This document shows, in pieces, positions 50,975-63,400 of a stretch of DNA of 64,000 nucleotides. The stretch comes from Acorus gramineus (lineage: Eukaryota > Streptophyta > Magnoliopsida > Acorales > Acoraceae), in assembly GCA_030737835.1 (NCBI GenBank), contig CM060849.1, forward strand, positions 496,001 to 560,000, written 5' to 3'. The notes beneath the pieces were generated by a model. It saw nothing but the letters and a program-made list of their open reading frames with translations. It ran no database searches and was not told where the DNA came from. Position numbers and translations under genes: made by a program. Each line of letters starts with the position of its first letter. Within the stretch, counting starts at the first letter, position 1.

Positions 50975-52245
50975 TGTCCCAAAACTGACTTAGGCACTAT
51001 ATAAACACTTCTAGAGAGGAAGCAGAAAAGAACATGGGTAAAAAACAGAAAAGCCCCCCCCCTCAAATCAAAACAAAACAAAAGGCAATGAGAGGCCAAA
51101 GATCAAAACAACACAAGACAACGGGTTAAACTATCTACTTTAGCAGGCGCGAACGCCTTTACGCACAATATACGCTGAACAACAGGCTATATTAGTACAC
51201 ATCCAAGCAAACGGATTGTACTCCCCACTTGAAATACGGGTACACGCTCGGCGGGCTGTACTCTCCACCCAAATAAAGAAGTGGTAAAAAGAAGAAAGCC
51301 AGAGGGACCTAGGGAGTAAAGACATATGCCAGACTGAGACAATTCTAAAATGCTGCCCCAAAGGAAGATATTACTCTTACCCCGTTCACCCCCCACCCTT
51401 TTATTTCTTGCTATGGAGTTGGAATTGAACCATGTCTGCCAAAAAAGGTGAAATCTCAACCAAAGATAAACCTTTTCTTTGTTTACAATAGCACACACGC
51501 ACATGAGTTCACTTAAAATACTTGCCTATCTAAAGGAAGCTTGCTTGACTTAAATCTTGGTGCATTCATGGATTTCCCAGCATGTTTAGAATAATATGAT
51601 CAAGCATTTAAGAACCATGAACTTGAGGTATTGACACCTGAAGGCAACACCTTTCAAATACAATCCTAATTTGGACATGAGTGACCACAAAGACCCTTCT
51701 TCAGGGACTTGGTGGTATCTTTTACTTTGAAAAATTGAAAACATCACCCTCCCACATAAAAGACCCTTTGAAAAACTAAAATACTCCCTTATGTCTTTTA
51801 CACTTATCCATAAGGTTGTATTTTCCTTTTCCAAAACAATTTCCTTAAAATATCACAACTGATTCTCCATACCAAAGGAAAATTGCCCCTATTACACTCA
51901 TTTCATGCCCATCCACACACACTTGAGAAGAAATTGCCCCACTCTCGCCCATTTGAGGTTCCTTTTCATTCTCACATTTGGAATCACTTGGACCCCCTCC
52001 CTTTTTTCCGACAAGCACAATTTCTCGCACTCTTTTCCTCGCATTACTTTTCAATTACCTTAGATGGGTTGTAGCCCTTGACAATTCGAACAAGAAGGAC
52101 TCAAAAGTCAGTGCAGGGGCGCAATCCGGACAGATTTAACACTTGGTCCATGGAAAGAATGTTTTTACAGGTTTTGAAGGTTGAACAAACGCTCGCAAGG
52201 ACATTCAGCAGCAACAAACAAATGGTAGAATCAGAAAATTGTCCC
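50975..52245. other. Non-coding stretch after the solo LTR
   Basis: About 1.3 kb, presumably the middle of the Tat element. A TATA-like CACTATATAAACAC lies near 50995. No reading frame with a recognisable product was found. Confidence 0.4.
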
Positions 52246-52400
52246 AGGCTAGGGGCGGCTAACCCCGACTAGTCGCCTGCCATCAGATGGCTAAAAACCA
52301 ATTAGCCGCCGCCCTACAGGTAAAATCTACCAGTCCTAGGGCGGTGAAAGACAACTAGCCGCCCCTTACTGGGCGGCTAAAGACAACTAGCCACCCCTCA
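52246..52400. repeat. Cluster of GGCGGCTA hairpins, left of the antisense gene
   Basis: Four short imperfect palindromes are visible. The clearest, at 52371-52396, has stem GGGCGGCTA pairing with TAGCCACCC around the loop AAGACAAC. Another at 52340-52366 has GGGCGGTG and TAGCCGCCC around the same kind of loop. Confidence 0.8.
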
Positions 52401-52863
52401 CCTGTTGCCCCACTTGTTCCTATCAGTCCAGTTCAATCAACTCTATTCCATACACATACACAATCCCTAAACCTGCATAAATATGAATCAAACAACAACC
52501 AAAACTAAAAACATATACCAACCCATGCATCCATACGCCAATCCATCCACACATTAACACATTCATGCCAAAACAATAAACCATTCCATACATACACCCA
52601 CTCATTCAAACAAAACTTTCAAACCAAACCAGACCATCCATGTCTATCCATAAACCCAAAAGAAAGGATAAATTGTTCATAAAACAAAAAGAAAACCTAA
52701 ATTAGAACCAAAGAGAAAAGATAGGTCCACCAAAAGCTCCAACTCCAATGTCTAGAGCTATACATCGTCAAAACAAATCACCTAAGCCAAAAGAAAAGAA
52801 GAAAAGCATGGATTCCTTGCATATATATACATTTCTTCTACCAAAACCAAGACACAAAAGACT

Positions 52864-55840
52864 TTACCTCGGAGTGTCGTCATCTCCGGGAGGTTGGGCA
52901 GAAGGAGGAGCATCCTGGCCTGAAGGAAGTGGTAGCTGAGGACAGGACTGGACCTCTGGAGCAGCAGGAGTCTCCCTCACCGAAGAAGCAGCTCTCGCGT
53001 ATCTCCCACGACTCTGCATCGCCGAAGGACGAGAAGCCCGACTGAAGGTTGCCCCCGTAGCAAAGGAAGCAGAGACCAAGTGATCAGGCTCGAGAGGGAG
53101 AAGGTCGAGGTCCGCCTCAGTCATGGACCCTCTGCCAACCAGCTTCCCCGTCATGGTGGCCTCCCAAAGGTGGACTTGCTGCATGTCCCAATCTCTTTTC
53201 TCCAGTCTCTGGCGAAGGCGACCCTCCATGCTCCTGGATCGGTCCTCGGCTACCCTCAACCTCTCTTCCAACTCCCGTGTACTCACCTCCGAAATCCTGA
53301 GAGCCTCCCGATCCTTGTCCCCGGCTGCCTGGAGAGAGCGGATCAGATCTCCCATCAATCCACCAGGCACGCCGGCCGACGCCTCCAACTCCGACACTCT
53401 AGCCTGGAGGGAGTCCTGTTCACGGCCCAGAATGGAAGACTCCTCCTCCCTTAGCACGATACGGGACTGCAGCTGGTCAATCTCCCCCTCTCTCAGAGCT
53501 CTCTCGGACCGCAACAGGTCCACCTCATCCTCGGCCCTCGCGGCCCTCTCCCTCGCCTGATCAAGCTCCATCCGAGTAGCCAGGAGCTCGCTACGGACCA
53601 TGCCCAGCTCGTTCATCAACTCGAGCTCTCGATCGGAGGCACTGGATGGAGGAGGAGCAGAGGAGGAAGAAGCGCCATCGGCTCTCGCTCTCGACAGAGC
53701 ATCCACCTGAGCCTCAAGGACCCGAACCTGGTTCTGCAAGCGTCGCCTCTGCACCCGCAACCCCTCTACCTGCCTGGCCTGTGCTTGGAGGTGCTCGTTG
53801 GCGGTCTCGAGCTTCTTCTCCAACTCATTCAGCTCAACCTACAAAAGAAGGCATCATTTAGAACACAAAGAGAAGAAGCGAGGAGAGAAAAGACAAATGA
53901 TTTTTTTTTACATAGGAGTCTGGTATCTCCTCCTCCATAGTCCTGAGAATGTCGACATACTCCCGGCGGAACCAGGCCATGTACTCCTCGCTGCTAACCA
54001 CCTCAGAATGACCCTCAACCAAGGTCCCCCTCTCAACCCATCCCCGCACTTACACTGCATAGTTCCTCGGGAGGTTCGTATCCTGAGGAATTCCAACCAT
54101 CGGGATCGGAGGACGCTTTGGCAGAGGATCCGGCACCCACTGGTGGTACCCAAGCTGGCGGACAACCCCGCTGATCGCATGAAAGACCACCTCGTTAAAG
54201 AAGATCAGCCAGATTTCCCGCGACAGCTCCTCGGGGACCGCCTCCTCCGTATAGGGCCTCCAGGTCATCTACAGAACAAGATACAGAAGGATAAGGAAGA
54301 GAGCTCAGACAAAAGAAAATCAAATACAAGCTAGAAAATCAGAAAATATATACCTCTTCTTCCTTTAACGCATGGAAGGCCTCTCGGAACTGAGCGAGGC
54401 GGTGCAAGCGAGAAGCCCTTGGAGGCACCCATCTCATGGCCCAAGGGAGGGCACGGTCAAAGACCAGCTGGGTCGGGCGAGCAATGGCGAAGTGCTCATA
54501 CACGGAAATCTGCAGAGAAAAATTCAAAACCAAAGTCAGGTGAAGTTAATAAACTTAAATCAAATCATTTCTATCTTCACTAAACTATACCTGTAGAAAC
54601 ACTGCAAAGCCGCCGAGATTCTTGCCCCCGGCCCTCTTCACCTTCTTCGACAGCTCCACGAAGCGATGAGCCAGCATGGCCACCCCCCAAGCAAAGCGGC
54701 CCATCGTCGCCAAGTCCCTTATCAGCAACAGAGAGTGAGAGGAGACTTTGTCGCAGGCCGTCGAGAAGAGAACCCGACTGAAGAAATAGAGGAAGAACGC
54801 CCTCAACTCCCTCCGTGCCCTTTGTGGGCACGCGGCTGCCTCTCTGCCTCGATCATCAGCCATCTCCTCTCAAAGCTAGCTACAGCTTCACCCTTCGAAA
54901 GCCGCGTGAAGGAGCTGAGGCCGTACTGCCTCGAAAGCTGTCCGAGAGGGATCCAGTTCAGTGACCTCTCGCGCTCCACGTACTCCCAGCCGCCAATCAA
55001 CTCCCGGAAGAGCGCCCTGTAGTCTGGGCTGGTGGCCGCTATCACCACCTCACCCAAGGCTAGGAGACCCGTGATCCGTTGAACGTCCTCCAACGTTGGC
55101 ATCACCGCACCCGTAGGGAGAATAAAGGCGCAGCTCTCTGGATCATCGCTCCACCAACGCCTCCAGATAAGGATGATGGACATGGAACGGCTCTATCAGA
55201 AAGAAGGAGCGAAAACCCACTCCATCTACTAGGTTCCTCTCCTCCAGCCTTAGGGCGTCATACCATCTCTTCATCCCGTTCCACAAGGCTCGAATGTGAT
55301 TCAGCCGCTGAAACAACAGAAAAAGAGGGGTTAGTTCGAAGACGTTCGAAAGGTGAGAATCCTAAAACAAAATTTCATTGTAAACCATGCTTAATGAATT
55401 AATATGCAAGCATGAAATATTCGAAACATGAATACACCTCTTTTTACCCCATAAACACTCCCACCGTGGTCTATCTCTAGGAACAAATTGAAATTATTTA
55501 AAAGTTCCCCATGCTTAAAACTACATAGACACACTTTCTTCTTGCCATGTAATAGCATGCTTATGAAACTCCCACCGTAATTATCAACACATACTTGCTT
55601 ACCTTTCTATGCCCTTATCACATCAAAGCATATCTATTCCAAGAATCATCACTCCACTAAAAACTCATGCATATGCAAACCCACCACCAGCTCTTGTACT
55701 AAAACAACACCATACCTATATAGGCAAACCCACTATGCAAGCATGTTAAAACATTCTATAGACTATGAAATAGCATGCTTATAACACTCCCACCGTGATC
55801 ATTTTTCATTAACAAACAAACATGCCTACTTTAAAGATGC

Positions 55841-55873
<33 letters not shown>

Positions 55874-56679
55874 CTTCTTACACACTTCATGCATACCACC
55901 AAAAACATATATATTCATACATTTAGAACAAGGTATACATACATTTAGAACAAGGTAATAGATAGAGGGAAATAGAGGCATACCATGGCTCGTGTAGCCC
56001 CGGAAGCCTCCGCCTCGGCCTCGTCAGGATCTCCCTCCTCGTCATCCCCCTCCTCATCATCCCTCTCCTCCTCGATCACGGCCTCCTCAGCTCCCTCCAC
56101 ACCAATACCCCTGGCCTCTGCGGCCTCAACCCCAGCACCCATGGCCTCCTCGGCCTCAAACCCAATGCCCCCGCCCTCCTCCGTACCCACCGCACCGGAG
56201 GTCAGCACCTCGTAGTCACCCAAGGCTCTCCTCGCCTCTTCCTCGCCTGCTACACTAGCCTCACCATCACCAAGGCCACCCTCGTCCTCACCAAATACCT
56301 CGCCCAAGATACGGGCCATCTCCTCGCTAATAACAGCCCCCTCACCCCCTGCCTCCTCGGCTACACCCTCGGCCGATCCTCCGGCCTCCAAACCAACACT
56401 TCCGGCTGCCACCGGTCGATCACCGCGCCTCCTCTTGTGCGTATACCCGATCACCTCACCCCTAGGAACTGTAGAAACTCCCGGGACAGCCCCCGAAGGC
56501 ACATCCCCGACCAAATCCACACCGGCGCCCACCAACGGTGTCTCCGCCGCACCTATCACCTCACCCACGACCTCCTCCTCCACCCTATCGCTCTCCGACG
56601 ATAAGGAGCTCGAGCTACGCTCTCCACGAGCCACCCGCGGTCGTTTCCCCCTCGAAGCAATCGTCTTCGACCTCGTCAT
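52864..56679 (-). pseudogene. Plant-mobile-domain / coiled-coil gene, antisense in the Tat element
   Basis: About six exons are recognisable on the minus strand, with AG/GT borders between them. The first (56679-55984) starts MTRSKTIASRGKRPRV, is rich in Glu, Gly and Ala, and ends ATRAM before GTATGCC. The next (about 55310-54590) begins RLNHIRALWNGMKRW and carries the plant mobile (aminotransferase-like) domain, with ESCAFILPTGAVMPTLEDVQ and TACDKVSSHSLLLIRDLATM. Shorter exons with YEHFAIARPTQLVFDRALPW and GYHQWVPDPLPKRPPIPMVG follow. The last, about 52864-53840, is a long coiled coil (ELEKKLETANEHLQAQARQV) with a Pro-rich tail. Plant mobile domains occur in transposon-related and host proteins, including extra ORFs of Tat elements. 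The coding sequence has at least two breaks, so this is treated as part of the fossil element. Its function is unknown. Confidence 0.7.
55849..55872. repeat. (AT)n microsatellite in an intron of the antisense gene
   Basis: A short TA-rich dinucleotide run (about 55840-55872) in the first intron of the antisense gene. Confidence 0.7.
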
Positions 56680-56897
56680 CTTCTCGGGTTACAAAGAAAA
56701 AGGAGAACCCAAAGACTTAGGGTTTCGAAATCAAGAAGAGAAGATCGATTGGGTCGAAATGGAGGAAGAAAGGGTAAAGAAAATAAAAATTTTTCGGTTT
56801 CAAATGGAGAAGAAGAAGAAGAGAGGGAAGAAGAACCGTTTTTGAAAATGTGCGGGAGAGAGAGGGTCCTTTTCGGTTATAAGGGACCCAGTCGGCC

Positions 56898-56990
56898 GGC
56901 GGCTACTCGCGAGTAACCGCCCCCTGTCCGACGGCTAAATACAATTAGCCGCCCCTCCCTGCCGGCTAAACACAACTAGCCGCCCCCTGC
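56898..56990. repeat. Cluster of GGCGGCTA hairpins, right of the antisense gene
   Basis: Three palindromic units lie upstream of the antisense gene start. One (56898-56921) pairs GGCGGCTACTCG with CGAGTAACCGCC. Two others have CGGCTAAATACAATTAGCCG and CGGCTAAACACAACTAGCCG. They match the cluster at 52246-52400. Confidence 0.8.
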
Positions 56991-57509
56991 CAGCTTCTCA
57001 AACACACTTATTTCCAAGTTTTCTAAAAATAAACAGCCATGTATTGGTTTATTTCCAAGTTTTACTTGATCAAACACAACTTTCTCAAAGTTTTACCACA
57101 AATTCCAATACCGTTCAGTTCAAATTTCTTCAGTTCTGGTTCTTTTCCAAAATCTTTGTCTTTCGAATGAGAGGGAGCTTGAGAGAAGAGAAACCATAAC
57201 AACAACAACACATACAAACCTACCTTCTTGCACTTCCTTCTTCACCTTCTCCTTCAATTGCTTCTTCCTCCTCCTTCTTCACACACAAAGAGGGGAAAAA
57301 GAGACCAAGAGAGGGAGCTTGAGAGAGTTCCACGAAATGGGAGAGAGGGGGAGAGAGAGAGAGGGCAAAAATGTCATTTTCAAGCTCAAATAGTGCCTAG
57401 GGGTGACCATAAGGGGGTGGTGAAGTTAGGGTTAGGCTCACCCTCACTCAACCACTCATTTTTGCTTTATTGAGTAGCATGTGGAGAAGCACCACACACT
57501 CGAAAATAT

Positions 57510-57788
57510 CTCACCCACTGAAACCCAGTAACGGCCAAACCCGGATGCGATTCAGAACTGCATATTTTTCAAAACGTTACCGGAATTCGATGAAATTTTT
57601 ATGAGTAGTACAAAACGGTACCAGGACCCATAATATGCAGTTAGATTTCCAATCAGAGTACTCCAACTCCCGCAGGTGGTTAAAAGCTAAAATTTTAACG
57701 ACTCCAATCGAAAAAGAAAAAAGCACTGAATGACCCGGATGTGACCAAGGCTTAACCGAAATGGCTCCAAATGACACAGGCATAACAA
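57510..57788 (-). repeat. LTR start fragment related to the 3-kb LTR family
   Basis: Sequence such as TTACCGGAATTCGATGAAAT, then ACCAGGACCCATAATATGCA and GTTAGATTTCCAATCAGAGT, closely parallels the first ~270 nt of the large LTRs. It ends in CAGGCATAACA at 57788, equivalent to their ATATATAACA end. It is a diverged relative. No second end or target duplication was identified. Confidence 0.65.
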
Positions 57789-59847
57789 TCACCAACCCCA
57801 CCCCCAATACATTACCAACACCCGGCTTCTTGGTAAATCCGAGTCCAAGCCACTTTTCCTTTGCTCCACCTTCCCCGTGAATCCAATATTCCCAACCGCT
57901 TCTGCCTCGAGCCCTTACCAGGCTACCTCCAACCTGGGACCGCTAAACCCCCCTCCCAGGGGAGAAACGTTGGTGAAAACCATCGGGGGGGATTCAAAAA
58001 AAAAAAATTTCACTAGTACAACGGTTGTGGAGACCCAGACGTTCATTTGATCGCCTTTTATCTAGACCGACGACCATTTCTGGATAATCAACCTCTGTTA
58101 GTCCTCCTCCAAAAAAAATCATGGGGAGGAGAAGCACTGCAAATGGTTATCCCTCCTCCTTGTAGATCATTCAAACTTCTTCTCAGTAAGCGAGAAGAAG
58201 TTTCTAGGCCGCTACGATTATCAAAGGATTACCCCCCCCCTTATTTCAGACTGACCCGAGAGAAGAATGAGGCTAGAGGAGGGATTTGAGTGTGTGTGTC
58301 CCAGTGGGCGCACCCTCGTCCACCCAACTGGCTGCAAAATTAACAGAATGTCAAGAAATGACATGTGTTTTGCAACCCCCGAGTCTAGAGCTCCGAGAGA
58401 GTCGTACGTACGGAGTGTACCCCACCTACCTGCTTCTCATTGACCGCACACACAGGATTTCCCGTTGTGCCAGCAGTCCAAACCCCCCCCCCCCCACCCA
58501 TCAGCCATAGGGTTGGACAACCGCCGAGAAAGCACACCACCCCGGTAGAGGGGATCATCACACAAGTCTCGGCACTCTACCCGAATGGAGCGCGGGTGCC
58601 TGATCAAGGACCAGCTCCGAGACAGTATACACCTGGTTCATTGGAATATGTGCCACCTCGGCAAGCTACTTATCCAAACCTTTTTTTTCCTCGATTAGTA
58701 CCCCCCCCCGCCGTTATATGACAAAGCCCGTTAACCCAGAATCCCATAGTCCAAAACCCTAAAAACCAGATCCTAGCACTTGTAGATCTTGTAACAAATT
58801 GAAAAAAAAAAAAGCTAGAACCTACTATACAAGCCCTGATGGAAGAACCAGAAAACCTAAACTTTGAAAGCACCTACGCAAGGGGCCATGAATCATGAAG
58901 AATTACCTAGAGAATCATTCCAGGTTGTTTAATCCTTCCAGCCTTCCCCCCAATACCCCCAAACCCTCAGGCCCCCCTCCCCCCACACATCGGACAATTA
59001 CCCGAGCCCATCACAATATATCTCGTACAGAGAGGTCCCATTCGACCATTGGACCATCCCCCCCAGGCACAACCTAGTCAGACAAATGATATTAGGGCCA
59101 GAGTTCTTCTTATCCATCCCTCTGCTCCACCGAGGACGCAAGCCTTTGTTCCCCAACAAATACCACAAAGGAAATACACCGCTATTCTGTCCCCATCGAA
59201 TTATGAGTCTCCTGCTCCTGAAATTATTGAATCTACAGAATGTCCCAAGCAGGACTTTGACAATGATGAAGAATTTATGGATGGAGAACTATCAGAACTC
59301 TTTTACCCTACTCCAGTACAACCTGAATCCATCATCCAAGCCTTACAACCAATTGAATCTAAATACCCCTTGTCTCTACCTGCTCAAGATCAAATCATAT
59401 CAATGCCCGTCAAACCAGCCTTGGTAGCTTCAGATGACTCAAATCTTGATTTTGAGATGGATCAAGACCCGGTTCAACCAATTATGCATATTCTCAAATC
59501 AGAACAACTTATATTTAAAAAATTCACTAAAACATTCAAATCAGTTTTTTTTTAACCCCTCAGAATCAATACCAATATAATATTCCCGTGAAAAAGAAAG
59601 CTTTTCACAATTTTATTTTAAAAAAAGACCCATGACTCCAATTCTCAATGAGTGCTAATACACTTAGTCTATTTTACAACGCACCCTATTTTCATTTGTC
59701 TCATCCAATGCAGTATATAGAATTAGCTAATGCAGTATATATTTTGCTATCTTTGCATACACTATTACAAAAAAAAAACATAAATAAAATGCATATACAA
59801 ACGAGAGTGCATGGAACATTTTCCAAATTCAAACCCACTTATTTCTG
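57789..59847. other. Unclassified repeat-like sequence with C-runs and Pro-rich frames
   Basis: About 2 kb with many short C-runs. Open frames at 58440-58721 and 59049-59555 encode Pro-rich or acidic sequences (for example SPSNYESPAPEIIESTECPK). These could be decayed retroelement gag-like sequence, but I recognise no domain and make no functional call. Confidence 0.35.
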
Positions 59848-60448
59848 TTAGGCCCCATTTGGTTTCTGTCATTTTTTTAGATGGATTTACTTTATGAGGA
59901 ATCATTTTAATAGAAATCATTTTACCATAAGATTCCATTTGATTGTTTGGTTCACTAGTGGATTTATGTAAAGAATCACTTTCTAGTGTTTGGTTCACAC
60001 ATGAAAAATGATAAATGAATTTGGTTTTAATGCTTAAAATACCCTTACTATTATACATTTACTTTCAAACTTTTTTTATTTACTTGTATCACAATTATAA
60101 AAAAGGAGTAATTTTTTTTATAAATATTTAACGAATGCAAATAAATAAAACAACTGATTATATAATTAAATACAATAAGAGTAATTTTCCTAAATTAGTT
60201 AAATTAGTTGAATGCAAATAAATAGAGGAAGCGGTGGGTTAAAAAAGAAGAAGAGAGGAGGCTATTTATTTTAGAAGGGTGTAAATAGTAATTTAATTAA
60301 TTTATAAATTGTAGAATAAATACCTGGTGGAATTTGAGATTACCATAAAAAGAGAGAGAATTTGATTCTATCTTATTTTTCCATATACCTTGATTCTAAT
60401 TCTAGTGGGATCCAAAATTACCATTAAGATTACCACTAACCAAACGGG

Positions 60449-63400
60449 TGTTATATATGTGTCACTTTTTGGCCTGCTGGTAACCATTGGAGCATTTTAG
60501 CAGTTTTTGAAATTTTTGCATTTTTCGATCGGAACCGCATAATTTTGGACTGTTAGCTATCGTCTGAGTTAGAGGACTCCGATTGAAAATCTAACTACAT
60601 ATTATGTGTCCTGGTGCCATTTTAAGCCACTCATGAAAATTTCATCGAATTCCGGCAACGTTTTCAAAATTTCACAGTTCCGGGGCGTATCTGGGTTTTT
60701 AAGTCGCACACTATAAATAAGTGAGATCTAATTTCCGAGTTACTATTCATCATCCCTACCAAACCTTCCCCTCTCTCCTCTTCTCCATTTTTCTCACTTT
60801 TGAGGCCCCTAGACCCCTCAAAATCAAAAACCCAAAACCTAGGAAGTGTAGATCGGGTCCCGATCTACACCCCGGTACCTTCAAATCCCGTTTCCGGCGA
60901 CTCTAGCCTCTCCGACCTCCCCTCTTTCTCCTCTGTTTTGGCCCGTTTCGAGGGCTGTGGTAGATCGGAGCGTAGGAGGGCCGTTGAGAAGGGTTTCGGT
61001 GCGCGGAGAGCACCCGGACTTCGCTTCCTCTCCTTGGTAAGGTCCTTTTCTTCACTTTTCTTGCATAGATGTATGCTAGGAGTGTGGATCTGTGTATGAG
61101 GGGTGGTCGGCGGCTGTGGGTGGCTGTCGGAGGTGGTTGGGGGTGGTCGGCGGCCGTGGGATGGGTGGTTGGAGGTGCTCGGCAGGCAGGGCCATTGTCT
61201 CGGACAGGGCAGCAGTGCAGGCAGCACCGGCACAGCAGGCAGAGCTGCTGGCGGGGCGCGTGCGCGCGTGCGCGCGGGCGTACGCGCGGGCACGTGCTCG
61301 GGTGGTGCTGGGCGTGGGCTTGCTGGCTGTGCTGGGTGTGCTGGGCAAGGACGTTGGGGCAGTGCTGGCGCGGCAGGCGGAGCGGCAGACTGGGCGCGCG
61401 AGCGCGTGCGCGCGAACGTGTGCGCGCGGGCGTGCGCTCGGTGCGAGGGGCTGGTCGAACAGCTGCGCGTGGGTCTGGTGCAAGGGCTGGTCGAACGGCT
61501 GGTGCGGGGAGAGGTGTGCGAGCGGTGTGCGCGCGGGTCTGGTCGCGCGGGCCTGTGCGCGAGGAGCTGGTTGCGCGGATCTGTGCGCAGGGAGCTGGTC
61601 GCGCGGGTGCTAGGCGTGCGGGCAGGGGTGGTGCGTGCGCGAGGCGCGGTGGGGCAGTGAGGTGTGCGCGAGGTGGTGGCCGAGGGCAGTGCGCGTGGGA
61701 GGGCGTGCAGGGTGCGCGGGAGGGCGCGGCGAGGCAGTGAGGTGCGCGCGAGGCGCGGCGAGGCGGCGGTGGTGCGCGCGAGGCGCGGCGAGGTGGCGGA
61801 GGTGCGCGCGAGGCGCGGCGAGGTGGTGGAGGTGCGCGCGGGGTGCGTGCGGGGTGAGGCGCGGCGCGGGGGGCGTGCGGGGTGCTCGCGGGCCGGCGCA
61901 AGGCGTGCGGGGTGTGCGGGCTGAAGCGCGGCAGTGCACCCGGGCGGTCGGGTGGCCGTGCGGGTGGTTGCCGGCCGTGCGGGTGGTTGCCGGGGGTTAT
62001 GGGTGTTTGCTTTGGGGTTTTGGGGTATTCATTTGTGTATTTAATGATATTTGTGGATTCATACTTACCAAGTAATACCCTGTCTTGCAGATCTCGACGG
62101 ACGGTCGCGCGTCGACCCGAGTTCCGGTGAGTGGGACAACCCAACCCAGTTTGGGAGGCGCTACATGCTTTGGGCGTGTACCGTCCTCCCCTGGGGCACA
62201 TAGTTAGTATTAACTGCTTTGATATAATCCATGTAAGCATGATGTGTGTGTGCAGAATGCATGCCACCCTAGACTTGTATGTTAGGGACTTGCACCCTTA
62301 GGATGTTGTGCATGAGCCGTGTATCATGTCACCCCGTTATCATGCTAGGAAAGCCCTGACCTGAGTATGCGTCCCATTAGTTTGATTTATTTATTTAAAT
62401 GCAAACTGCGATATATATATTAGCATGCCTTGGGAATATAGGGGGCCTTGCGAGGTTAACATTGAGACCCGGGTTAGGGTACTTCGTGTTCCTTGTTTGG
62501 TTGTCTGATGTCCTACATCGGGACCTCAGGTTACCCTCCCAAGGTCTCTTTTCCCCTTTATGCATTATTCATATTCCCCGCATCCTGGCTATGCGCGCTG
62601 GTGGAATTCAGAGGAATTCAGGACATTAGAGTTGTAGAGATGTGCTGTCAGCGGATCCGAGTGGATCATATGCGATGGATGGGCTGTTCTGTTTTCCTCC
62701 GTTGGATCCGTGTAGAGACTACCCCGGCGTTAGAAAGGTTGTCCCGTGCAGGGGCTTCCATCAGTAGGCGCCTCCTGCTTTGGTAGAAGGACTGCGCCGA
62801 ACATGGAAGTGGCCAAACGACCTACGGAGTGGGGAGAGACTATCGGTGGACCGAGGGTGACCAACAGCCTAGTCAGTCCCAAGAGCCTAGGTCACCTGTT
62901 GAGAGGTGAGGGTGAGGGTATGGTGGGCCGGCGATGCGACGACCCACAGGATTGTGAATGGATGATGATCCACCCATTAAGTCCCAATATCCTTGGTCAC
63001 CTGTGAGGGTGAGGGTGAGGGTGAGGGTATGGCGGTTCGGCGATGTGACGAACCCCCGGATTTGTGATATTTATGCCAGTTTTGAGGCTAGTGGTTTGAT
63101 TAAATGTGGTTAATATGAACTGTATGCATGGGTTGTGCTATTCACTGAGCGTGTGGCTCACCCCTCGCATATTATCTTTTTCAGTGATCTCTGAGGGAGG
63201 AGCTTCCCGAGCGACTACACCAGTAGAGGAGTAGCGCCGCGTCCCACGAGTTTTGAGGCCATCAGCACCCTTCTTTCTGTTGTATGTATATATTCTGTGC
63301 TTGGGCACCTAGTTTGGATTATGTATGGATTTTTGTTGTGTATATATGGACATGTTGGCTCTCACAGGACGTATGATTATGTATCGAGTCTGTAGTATGT

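Larger units (their letters stand above)
45776..57500 (+). mobile_element. Defective Tat-lineage Ty3/gypsy retrotransposon
   Basis: On the + strand the remains are a gag C-terminal region (about 45.98-46.5 kb, with CIVFRDFVYDLNDD), protease-like sequence, and an integrase C-terminal tail near 48.19-48.43 kb (FKIGELVLKQ, LQPTGEGPYVITHAYSG). Protease-like folds occur twice: IFIDPGSGMNMM with LMLGRPWLDS (46542-46916), and ILVDTGAKTNVL with LLVGRTWLDS (about 47150-47567). Reverse transcriptase and RNase H were not seen. The 5' LTR and most of gag are also missing, so the element is heavily broken with several large losses and scattered smaller ones. An antisense gene fills the 3' half, as is known for extra ORFs of the Tat lineage. 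It interrupts the FRS-like gene. The right boundary is uncertain. Confidence 0.65.

Noticed and set aside
58011-58030. CACTA transposon terminus (CACTAGTACAACGG)
   Set aside because: There is no matching inverted end, no 3-bp target duplication and no transposase nearby. A chance match is likely.
59049-59555. Protein-coding gene for an acidic, Pro-rich protein
   Set aside because: No recognisable domain and no exon structure, surrounded by repeat-like C-runs. Kept only as unclassified sequence.
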